The notes under the pieces: generated by a model | What the model was told of the DNA's origin: nothing | Database searches by the model: none | What the model saw: the letters and a program-made list of their open reading frames with translations, nothing else | Source: Opisthocomus hoazin | Lineage: Eukaryota > Chordata > Aves > Opisthocomiformes > Opisthocomidae | Assembly (NCBI RefSeq): GCF_030867145.1 | Contig: NC_134418.1 | Span: forward strand, 50,753,682-50,817,681 | DNA length: 64,000 nucleotides | Reading direction: 5' to 3' | Shown: in pieces, positions 50,025 to 61,400 of the stretch | Layout of the letters: every line of letters begins with the position of its first letter | Position numbering within the stretch: position 1 is the stretch's first letter | Position numbers and translations under genes: made by a program

Positions 50025-50690
50025 CTGCTGATGCCGTGAAAAGCTGGAATTGAAGACTCAATAGTCAGAAAACTATTAAGCAGGTATTCTTTATTACAGT
50101 GCCGGGCACATGAGGGATCTCTCCTCCAAACATGCGCGCCAAACACCCTGTCATTTCAGGTTAAATACAATAAAAATGTACATATTTATTATATTTCTGA
50201 GAAATGCTTAGCATATTCATGACTTCTCCAAGAACTAATTAGCATATGTTAATGTCTTTCACGCATGTCTGTTAGTGTCCTCGGGTGGTCTTTGGGGGTC
50301 TCAAGATGAAGGCTTATACTTCTCATCACAGTGTCCGCTGGTTGACCTTTGTTTCTGCGCAGACTCAGTTCTAAGATTACGTATACCGTGTCCTTCCAGG
50401 TTGTTTTGCTCCGGTCTTGTTGCCCTGTTGGTGCATCTTTATCTCTGTGGCTTGCTGCATCTGCCCTCCCAAGGCTGAGCTGTCTGGGGTAGAATTATTT
50501 AGGAGCCTCTCTATCTTAGAGCTTTCCTGTCTTCTCAAAACAACAAGTCAAGTTTGTCTAAGTAGTGTTATTGAGGAGCCTCTTTATCTTAAAGCTTTCC
50601 TGTCTTCTCAAAACAGCAAGGATCTAGTTTAGTTTAATTACAATCACTCTGCTAAGTGGAAATTTTACATTTACAGGTATCACTGCAGAA
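50025..50690 (-). mobile_element. Probable solo LTR with duplicated U3 segment
   Basis: On the minus strand a GCACTGTAATAAAGAAT poly(A) region (plus 50088-50104) lies near the left end. It resembles the same region of the LTR at 1637 (GGTGTAATAAAGAATGC). The U3 part holds two 73-bp-spaced copies of about 50 bp (from about 50497 and 50570; core GCTTTCCTGTCTTCTCAAAA). Exact ends and target duplication were not settled. No internal viral sequence is seen. Confidence 0.55.
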
Positions 50691-50699
50691 CAGACCAAG

Positions 50700-53003
50700 G
50701 TCATTACTACAGGTACAGGAAATGTTGATAGCCGTCAGGTGAGATGCAGCCTGTGGATGATTTTTTTTCCTTTGGAATTCACATTTCGGATTCAATCACT
50801 GTGTGCAGGTGTGGGTACGAAATGTCTAGCCTGTGTTATGCTTTTAGCAGTCCACAAAACCTTGTAGCTGGAAAATAATGCCTTCCAGCATTACTACCTG
50901 GAAGAGCTACAGGTATTAAACAGGCATTGGTAGCTTCTGCCTGGGCATTTTTCATGTTGTATTATACCCATTTTAAAATATTGCAAACCAAGGGAGATCA
51001 ATACACAGGTATTTGGACTCCCGTGGAAATTAGGCAGAATTTGAGTGATGCCCTGTGAGCTACAAGGGGAGGGCGTCAGAACCAGGGCTAGGCCTAAACC
51101 CACTTGCGTGTTGTAAGAGGCCAGCTCCATAGCAGCACCCCATCCTGCTTCCTCGCTCCACAGAAAGCCTAGCCCCTGCCTTGTGGTATTCAAATGCTTG
51201 GGTCACACAGCTCCTGTCACGCAGTTCTGCTTCTCCCACGCCAGCGACGCCCTTAGCAGACACTCTGTGCCGACTAGGGTTTTGCAACTAGGAAGAACTA
51301 AAAATAAAACTTCCCAGGAATTTCAACTGTCCAACAGTAGAAGCACCACGCTATCACCAACAGCGACCCCAGCGCTGTTCCTGGGCAAGAACCAAGAGCT
51401 GATGCACAGGTAAAGCACCAATATACATATAAAAAAGGGATTCAGAAAGGAAGAGTTATCCACACAAAAGGCAAGTAGTTGTTGTGACACGGCAGTGTTT
51501 GGGCGGATGAACAGAACTGATCTTTGTCAGAGTAGCACTTAATCTATGTTTCTATATAAGAAGCCTCCAGAAGATGAAACTAAGACAAACCTGATACCGA
51601 GAAAGCTTGGAAACTGTAAATCCACAGAGAGATGCCTATCAAGGTGTTTTCATAAGCTGTCCTTACTCCTTGTCCCCAAACCCCCATCCAGACCTTGTCC
51701 CAACACAGCACACGGCTCTCAGCTCTCCCAGCTGGTTTTGTTTCTGAACCCAGCTGAATACGAGACTCTCAGATGGCACATGCTTTGTTTATTCAGAGAT
51801 GGCAGTGACGCTTTGGGTCTTGTTTTCAGCAGTTCTCTTCGAAGCACTCACAGCTATATAGATAATGCTAGAAGAATTTGTTTCCACTGAGTCTGCAGCT
51901 GACAAACTCAGTTACTGCAGGAGCTGCTGAGCTCCAGCACACCAAACACAGCACCACGAAAACACTCAGCCTCTCTCCCAATGAGAATAGAAAGCTTTTA
52001 AGTAATAATATTTTGCTTTCATTACAACCAATATTCAGTGCTGGACCACCACGCTGGAAGAGATGAAACAAAACTTTCAAAGGAAGGACGTACGGAGAGC
52101 TGCCGAGGCAGGACTAGCTCACGTGGAAGCGGCTTTCCAGAATTCAGGAACACAATAGGTCTCATTCACACAATGAGAATTAACAGCTGAATGTTAACCT
52201 AAGCCTGACCCTCTTACCAGTCCATCCAGAGAAACAGTTTTCAGTAAGTTTTGTACAGGGATTCCTGAAAGCACAGAGTTATGGACTTGATGGAAGGAAG
52301 GGAAGGGAACTGCACAAACTCCAGAACTGGTCTACACAGGCAAGTTCGAAAGTGGAGTGAATATGCATAAAGACTAAGAAAAATGCACCGAGGTTTTCGG
52401 TCTGAACACTTAGTCTGCACTAGTTGCAACCCGAAGAGACTTAGACACACCCAGTTTACTGTGGGTTATGAAGAAATTGGCAGGAACCTCCTACAGAGCA
52501 TTTTTTTACAACCTACCTTAGCTTTGACACGTCTATCGGATAAGCTGATCATTGTTGCTTCTTTCCCTTCAACACAGGTTTTAGGATATAAACATTTTAT
52601 TGAAGCAAGTGAGAAATCTTTGCCTTCTAAAAATGTCCCGAAGGCATCTTTAGCACAAGCTTTGCCATAGCACAACCACCCGTAACAGACATTCACCAAA
52701 CCAAGCTATACCCATTCTGACACCTGCACATTATACCACATTTTATGAGCCCAGTACTGTGCTGCACGCAGAAGCATCTCAGCATCATCCAGCAGCACAA
52801 AAATACTGTGACCAACATCTGTTGTATACTTTTTTCCCCTCTCCTCTTTCCGCCCAGGTGAAAGTCCAAGGTAGGAAAGCTTTCTGCAAAGAGCATTTAA
52901 TCGTACATGAATACATACTGTAGAAAGGAAAAGCAACATCAACGATGTGTACTGCCTTGCTCAATAAGTTTGATTTCAGAAAAGTAAGACAAGCTACATA
53001 TAG
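50700..53003. other. HPSE-HELQ intergenic, nothing recognised
   Basis: No gene recognised in either strand; short open frames only. Confidence 0.4.
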
Positions 53004-53008
53004 CAAAG

Positions 53009-53439
53009 TGTCCTGGGTTTGGCCAGGACAGGGTTAATTTTCACCGGACTCCAGGAAGGGGCACAGCCGGGGGGTGGGGGCTGACCCCATCTGGCCAAAC
53101 AGAGCCCGGTATTCTATACCATGTGACGTCAGGCTGGGTTTCCGGTGGGGGGGGGGGGGGGGGGGGGGCGGCGCGGCGGGGACTCACTCGCGGTTTGGGG
53201 GGCGCGGCACCGGTGCTGTGCGGGAGAGCGGCTGTCTGGGTCGTGCGGTTCGTTGTTGTGTTTTCTCCTTATTTGTACCGTTGTTGTTCCTGTTTCCCTC
53301 TGTTTGCTGTTCTGTTAAACTGCCCTTACCCCGACCCACCACTTTCTGCCTGTTTTCTTTTCATTCTCCTCTGCATGCCGGCGGGGGGAGGGGCGGCTGC
53401 GTGGCGCTTTTGTTGCCAGAGGCAGCTGAAACCAAAACA
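53009..53439 (+). mobile_element. Solo LTR (TGTCCTGG family), with G22 run
   Basis: 431 bp, starting TGTCCTGGGTTTGGCCAGGA and ending AACCAAAACA, with a perfect 5-bp target duplication CAAAG (53004-53008 and 53440-53444). It contains 22 consecutive G at 53147-53168 and a TTCTGTTAAACTGCCCTTAC block shared with the other two copies. Confidence 0.9.
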
Positions 53440-53449
53440 CAAAGCTTTA

Positions 53450-55806
53450 GTGCAAATCATTTATTTGACTTCTGATGTTATCCAAGGTCACACAGAAAGC
53501 CTTGGGGGAGTTGCACTCACCCATCTGGCAAAGCACAGCCTGTGTAAACAGGGCAGCAGAGACGACAATTGTCAACCTCATTTTCTTTCCAGACCAGCTT
53601 TGTGCAGACCTGAAACCACCCACTTATCTCAAGCCAGCTTTTGCTACTATTTGTAGGGAAGAGCTGACTTCATTCCTAAACCTGCATCTCACCAAAACCT
53701 GATCTTGCAACAGTGCTGGTTGTTATGGTGGTGTACAAGTGTGAGGAGGGGTAGTTAGCGACCCGACAAAAGACAGCTGGCAGAAGTAATTTTTTTCCTG
53801 CCGTTCCCCTCCACAATATAAAGATAAAAATGTAATGTTTTTTTAATTAACGTACAAGTACAAATATCATGGGAAGTATTGTGACAGAGGTTAATGGCTC
53901 ATTAACTATTCCTGTAAGCAATTAATGGATTATTTCCACAACATCAGTTATTGCAATAGCTTAGTACTCAGAGTGAATAATTTTACAGTAATTTGCTCCA
54001 TTTCTTTTTTCCCCGAAATCCACGCAACACCGTTTCAAACTTTGAAGGAACACCATCAAGCACCAGTAAACCTTTAGAGCAACTGGTTAGGCCTTAAAGA
54101 CATCACTAAAATTTTCCTACATGTGTGCGACAGAGGTACTCACATTTATGCTGGAGTGAGCATCATCTGTCTTTTGAAGATAACACAAACAAACCAATAG
54201 AGAATTTCATGTTACCTATGATTTGGTCAAAAAGGTATCTTAGTTAAAAGGGCAAGGCATTAAGAGGTACACTTAGATAACTTCAAGTCATGGCCAATTA
54301 TACCTTATTGTTAGAGCCAATTTAAGATGTTCTCATGCTTCCAAAACCATATGTGCTTTAGGCACTTAAGTATCAGTAACAGGATTCCCCTGGAGGCACT
54401 GAATCTACCAGTGGGAGTGAATCATGCTGCCTCTGTAAAGTGCTGATTGTAAATTCTTGACCTGGTTTAATACCAAATACACTCAAATATTTCACTTATC
54501 CAGACTTTGTAAGCCACTACGAATTATCACCATCATGGTGTCAGGGGCATGTTTCTGCTAAATGGTGGGTTAATAAAGAATTTATTCAATTGCTACCTAT
54601 GATTTCTCTAATGTAACAACAAAATGATCAGCAAAATACTAGCCTTTTCATCAGTCTTTCACCATAACCCCTTTCAGCCAAGTATTCAGTCTCTAACAGC
54701 CCCACTGGATTTAAAACCATTCCTGTTTATCTCTAGAATTTTAACACCATTAACATAAATTGAATAAAAACCACAATTTAACTAAGGTTTATATTGCTTT
54801 TCCTTTACTGAGAAGGGACACCTGATTTTACCTAGAAAAGCCATATTTAAGTGTGACAGTATACTGGTTACCATGATTTAACCCAGCAGTCTGTCACAGC
54901 TTTCAAGTTCTTCTTAATGTGCGGTGCTCTAATGTTGTCATGTACTATGCACCAGCTTTAAAAAGGAGTTTACTGTATCACAAATGAAGAAGTTTCACAC
55001 GTCTTCAAAAAAAAGTAGTTAAAGCCTAACTTTTTGACAGGGCAAATCAGTTTCAGATACCTTTAAAAATCTTAACTAGTGTGACTGACACGTGTCCATG
55101 GAGTCTCAGAACTTAATATGGCTTCTCAAAAATCAGTTCTTCAAGCCTTCGTCTTTACTAGTCTTCACATTTAAGCATGAAATTTAAAAACATTTAAAAA
55201 TTTAAACTTTCTGTTTGGAAGACTGCTGTACAAAGATTCAGAAAGAATTCTCTCTCAGGAAATTACCTGAGACTGAATACAAATTTGATATTTGCATGTT
55301 TTAACAAAGCTTGAACTAGACATCATTTACAATTTCTTACAGAACTCTGGGACAACTTCTTTGTTATGAACTGCAACTCTATTTCTCTCCTTCCACTAGC
55401 TACAGCTAGAGTACAGAGATTCCTGCAAGTAGGAATTTTGGAGTAGTTCACTCAAACACATATGTCCTTAAAGGGAATATCCAATGTAAGGGCATTATTT
55501 AAGTCAGCTATGAACCTCAGCGCCAGGCAGAAGTCCACACCAGCCAGTTAGTTCAGTCCCCAAAGCACTCCTAGGGCTATGTCTAAAAATGAATGAATGA
55601 ATGAATGAAGATCACATCTTTTGATCCTAGGCTGTTGCTCAAGAGGTTCATAGTCAAAATCTTAAAATGAAGTCAACTTTCCAGGAAACAATCTGAACTC
55701 AGAACTCACACAAAATTGAGGTATACAAAAGACATTAAACATTTATTATAATTGCAGGAGCTTTACAGATGAAAGTTAAAAGTTTAAAAATAACCCGATT
55801 TTTGGT
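53450..55806. other. HELQ downstream region, nothing recognised
   Basis: AT-rich, no gene. A short (TGAA)5 microsatellite lies at about 55588-55608. Confidence 0.4.
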
Positions 55807-57221
55807 TCATGATTTTTCTTTATGACGATTGGTCAGTAGGGTCCCTGGGATATCTGTAGGCACCTTTAAGAGTTCTTCAACTTCTTCTTGTAAAGCCTCA
55901 GCTTTTTCACCTGGCAGCATCTGTAATGGAAAAAATATTACAAAACAAATACAAGCATTAGCTATAACTGTTACACAGGTTAAAACACCAACGTGTCTGA
56001 ACTTACACACGGTCTGTAAAAAACTTCTGCTGCTGCTCACAGAACCACAGTACCTTTGCCTCAAAAGACCAACATTTTTGACTGTTTAGTCTATATATAT
56101 ATATGAAAAAAACACTAATACAAAAATTCATACAGTACACAGCTGATTTTCTCTATTCTGCCATGACATAATACACAAAATTCAACGGAACATAAACAGT
56201 TTTGACTAGAACTGTTAACAAGCATTTTTAACCTTAAACATTTATTTTCCATGTTGGAATAAACATTCCTAAGTTGTGCCTGCCAAGTTGCCTATTTCTT
56301 GCTTTACACAAAATTGATTACTATAGCATTTTACATCAGACATATGGGACTCCTGATGTTAGCAACTGTTTGATCTACTGCCCTGAACTGTTTGTTGCTG
56401 GCAGTCGCTGTGTAACAGTCCCCCAGCAGCATATGTAGCGTAACACATGCAAGCACTCTTCTAACCTCCCAGCTAGAGAAAACTCCACCAGTTTAATATC
56501 TGAGCACGGGAGTAAACTGGATTGCTGGATTTGGCACTGATGTAGATGAGAAATCTGCATATACCCCTTTCTTTTGGCTCACACAGCAGTAAAAAAAGCA
56601 GTAAGGAGCCTGCAACAACATTAAACAGCAACGACCTTTTAAGTGCATAAACCCCAAAGTTGGTACTTTTATTCCCTTGGCTCCTCCTTTACCTTTGCAG
56701 ATGAAACAATTTGTTTGGCTTGACATCGTGACAAGTGTTCAATCATCTTGACCAGAGTTTCTGGATTTGCATTAGCCACGTGTGCTAAAGTACCCCCAAG
56801 ATTTACCTCCCCATACAATCTTACCCAGCTCTTAGGAACCTATTTGTCATTATTTTCGCTGAGCCTGGATGATACCAACTCTGCCATCCTCTTCTATTAC
56901 CATGTTTTCTGCACTCATTGTCACAGACAGGAATGACTGTCTCATGTTCTTTGGAGGCGTCTAAGTGAAAGGAGGGCCGATTTTATCTGTTTCATTTTTT
57001 GCCCACAGAGTTTTCACAGGCAGAGCTTTCACAAAATTCCAGAAAAGACTATACTTTCCTGTTTCAAGCTTATAAATATTTTTTCTTTTAGTATCACAGT
57101 ATCTTTTTAATTTCTCTGGTTTTGTGCGAAGTCATGGCTGTGAGCTCATATATACAGGAGATGATAAACACATCACAGGAGAGATTCTCTGGCATTTGAT
57201 TGTCACTGATGTTAGCGAGTG

Positions 57222-57558
57222 TGCATTCTATAACTACCTGAAAGGACGTTGTAGTGAGGCAGGTGTTGGTCCCTGCTCCCAGCTAACCAGCAATAGGATG
57301 AGAGGCAATGTCCTCAAGTTGCTTCAAGGGAGGTTTAGATTAGATATTAGGAAACATTTCTTTACTGAAAGAGTGGTCAGGCATTGGAATAGGCAGCCCA
57401 GGGAAGTGGTGGAGTCACCATCCCTGGAGGTGTTCACAAAATGTGTAGATGTGGCACTTCGGGACATTGTTTAGTAGGCATGGTGGTGTTGGGTGGATGG
57501 TTGGACTTGATGATCTTAGAAGTCTTTTCCAACCTATGATTCTATGATTCTATGATTG
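57222..57558 (+). mobile_element. CR1 LINE, 5'-truncated, in HELQ intron
   Basis: Plus-strand CR1 3' end with AGGTTTAGATTAGATATTAG, GTGGAGTCACCATCCCTGGA and tail units CTATGATTCTATGATTCTATGATT (positions 57534-57556). The reading [17 protein letters not shown] is typical of CR1 ORF2 C-terminus. It sits between two HELQ exons in the opposite orientation. Confidence 0.92.
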
Positions 57559-57899
57559 TCAGCTGCTCTGAACTTGTTTGATCCTGTTGCTATGTCAGGT
57601 AGCCAAGCAGTATCTGCTTAATAGAGGGTCTCTGGGCAAACATCTACTTTGCTAATCAAATACTGCTAGAACTTTACAAAGTTTAAATTAAAATGCATTT
57701 CTACACTAGTAGTGGAGAGTAATCTAGTATGCCCAAGGCTTTAGCATCCTGAGTTACAGAATAATACCCATTTGATGAGCAAGCATTACGCCCCCAAACA
57801 TTTGGTGAATTACCTCTGCATCTGTAGAAAATTTTGTATTTACTCAAAAAGGTTAAGAATTTAGGTTAGAATTAGTATTACGCTAAATGCAACCACAAT

Positions 57900-58475
57900 G
57901 CCGCTCGAAAGGCCTGAGATGTTGTTCTCAGCCGTGTCCCTTGTACAGACCCACCCAAGGCTGGCTTAAAACCCAGTCAAGCTAATCACACAAAGACAAT
58001 ATTAACAAATGCTGATTATCTAAATCAGGTTTATCGCAGTATAGAAGGAAACTATTTGTATGAGAAAATTGATTGCTTTAACTAAATTTTTAAGAGAACG
58101 TCTTGAAGCCTCTCGAAGTCTTTCTCAGAATTGTACCAAGCAGAATTCATAGAAGAAGGTAAAGGACAGACGACAACCCGAAGACGACCCTGAAACCCAA
58201 TGGGACCTGAAACCAGTGAGGGAGAATTCTGCTAAGACAGAAGAATAGCGAGAACTTAATAAATGATGCATTTAAGGAACTGGACGTTGCTTAGAAACTT
58301 ATGAAGATTCTACACTTGATGTAATTGGTTTAAGAAATGTATATAAACTGGTCTAGCAAGTTGAGCTTTGCCACTCATTAAGGTGATGGCCCAACTGTGA
58401 GTTGTCAATAAAGCAAACGTAGAGGTACTCACATCTGGTTGTACAGTATCCAACATGTAACGGGTTACAATATAT
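57900..58475 (+). mobile_element. Possible solo LTR in HELQ intron
   Basis: A TATA-type box (TGTATATAAACTGG, about 58337) is followed 60-70 bp later by AATAAAGCA (about 58408) and an end-like GTAACGGGTTACA at about 58456-58468. This spacing is that of an LTR promoter and poly(A) region. The left end and target duplication were not found. Confidence 0.4.
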
Positions 58476-61400
58476 TATCTTCCTCCATAGTAATTGAGGA
58501 CTATGCAGGTTCATTAATGTGACAGAGGTGTCATTAATCTCAGCACAAATAACCACTAGTTGCCAGCAAATATTTTCTGTACTCTGTTTGGCTGTTACAT
58601 GCACAGTATGACAGATGATGCAGAATCTCTCCCCGCTAATGATTTAGATCTCATGAAAAGGTTTTAGACGGCTCTTTGAAAACTGTACAAGTAAGGGGGC
58701 AGAAAATAATTTTCTCCTTTACTACAGTAACCTAAAGATTGATTTTATTGTTTCCTCCACAGAAATCTAAGCAAATTACTTCTGTTCATGATTGTCGTCT
58801 ACCTGCTACAAATATCAGCTGTCGGTATAGTTTTAACTCCGATGCAGAAGTACCTTGGTGGTAGCAAGAATTATGAAGAGCCATCTTTAAAATGCAACTT
58901 CAGCAGAATCATGCTGTCCAGGCTGGTTTTGCCGTTACACAGAAGTGCTCCCATATGGAGTGAGCCGTGAAAAAAAGACTATGTACCTTTTACAGTCAGT
59001 TCAGAAAACTTGATATATACAAAAAACCCATTACGCTCTAAGTCTTCATAATTGTTTAGCTTCTCAGAATAAAACCTTACTGCCACTAAATTCAATAGTT
59101 TGCTCACAAACTGATTCTACAATAGGCTGGACAGGCAAGTTTGAAGCCCAGAAAGATTTTCTACTTTAACAGAAGTCTTTGATTCAGAGATCAGTTAAGT
59201 TTCTTAAAATACACGCAGCACTGAAAGCAATGATAAAAACCTAAGTTCCCAATAGGACTTCACATGTTTATAAGGATCGTCTCATTTAACTAAATATGTA
59301 AATTCTTACTCCTCTTCATTCCCGTGAACTGAATAATCCTTACCACAAAGGAAACCTGGACTCTGTTTTCCAACTGAGTATGCAGCTACATTGTTGTCCA
59401 AATACAGCATTTTCACTGTTGCTGTGGCAGCAGCCAGAAGAAAAACATTTTTGGCTGCAGCTCACATTTCCTCATCAGACCACTTTTTCCCCAGCCTCCA
59501 GGACTGTTGTGGGATATCTGCACTATTCCAAAATCTCAACACAACACTAGCTTAGTCTACCAGATATACTTGAAAGACCCAGAAGGATTTAGCATACAAG
59601 TTTACATGGAAAAATGTCAAAGCCAAGTTTTACTAAACTCTAGAACCCCTGCTACCTCCATCAGAGGGATGAGTTCTGTCTTAACACAGTATGTCAACTG
59701 CTTAGTAAGTTCTGTCAGTAAGGCTTTATAAAGTCAGAATTCTTCCAGTTCCTGCAGAGACAAAGATCACTAAAAATCAGATCCTAAGTTCTGTATTTGG
59801 GGGTACAACTGATAAGAGCTCTGCTACAGCAACAAGCATCTATTTGGCTATTAGACATGTGAAGCACTATTATTTCTAGTTATCATTGCAGCCAGTTGCA
59901 TAGTTGTGTTCAGCACTCTTCAGCTGAACATCCCAAAGTTGGGGCAGTTCTGAAGGATAAGCAATGGGTTATTTCAAAAGAGGAATAAAACCAAGAGAAC
60001 AAACCAAATCAGCTCTTTCCCTGAGATGACATTCCACAGCTAGACGGCCTTATTTCCAAGAGAAAGGTAAAATTCTCAGTTATTTCACCAACAGTGCTGA
60101 CAGTGATCAATGCCCTGTTCAGTTTGTATACTTTCACATTCACAGTGCATAAAGCTTCCTTTGAATGTAAGAAATAACCTCTGTACAAGCATGCTTTTCT
60201 GAACAGTAAAGACAATTTTGAACAGGAAAGGTGAAAAAAATGGAGTTTTGCACAGGATAGGTGAAATACACCACATGTGTTCAGTTTTAACATAAGAAAA
60301 AAAACTCCAGATTTTGCAAAATCAATCCCAAATAATTTATTGAAATTCATTTAAACACACTACTTCACAGAAATGTAGAACACAGAAGGTGAATGATTTT
60401 GCACATATCCTAGGGTCATATTAAATTTCTTTGAAAGACTCCATATATTAGTCTCCTTCAGTAGGGTATAAAAGACAAATGACAGGTAAAGCCTGTTCAC
60501 CACAGCACTGTCCACATTCTAGGAAGAAAACAAGTGGAATTCAGAGCCAATATCCCATTCAAGATACTCAGTGCTACAAGGAAATTCTTTTCATCTCTAC
60601 TCCTTCACGTCTCTAAAACATGGCTGTATTACATCCAAAGACACCAAACAACATTAAGAAAATCAACCAATGTGGTTAAAAGACCTTAATAAGCAGAACA
60701 GTAAAAATCACTAGCAGAAATATAATCTAGAATTTGAACTGTCACCATAGGTATAAGAAATCTCCAGCCTACCTTTCTGATGGCTTGACCAGAAGCCTTT
60801 TTTGTAGTAAAGCTTTCAGGTGCTCCCACAATATCCGCTACTTTTTGCTCTGCTGCACTTAGCTGATTGAATTAAAATAAGATTGAGTACAGTTAAGATT
60901 ATTTATTAACAACTCATTAGAAGTTACAAGTGTGATAAATCAGAAGAGCTTCAGACAATGTGAATATACTCTATTTAACTGTAAAAAAATAATTCACATC
61001 AAGTTTGTATAATGATGATACCACCTTCAGACAGATAATTTGCTTTCCCTTTTGCTCTGTGAATGACAAGCTTTCATTCTTTTTCACCTTGAATTTCACT
61101 TGTGTGGAAACACATTTTCACATGTGTTCTGCTGATAAACTTATGGTGTGCATACATATGCAGCTTTTCTTTTTATAAATGTGTAGCCCACACATCATCA
61201 TGTTTCTCACATCCCTTGGTAAAAATGTCTACTTGTATATTTAGGATTCAAGATGACCCTGGAGCAAACCCTGGAGAACCATGTCACTTCTATGTGCTCA
61301 AATATTTTTTCCAAGAAATGTCATCAACTTTAAAGTATCTCCTGGATACTCCTCTCCAAATAGTTATCAAAGGCTGTTCTCCAAGCTTAACAATTGTTCT

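Noticed and set aside
53123-53656. 177-residue plus-strand open frame starting near the G run
   Set aside because: It lies in a solo LTR and its flank; the glycine run is the G22 tract.
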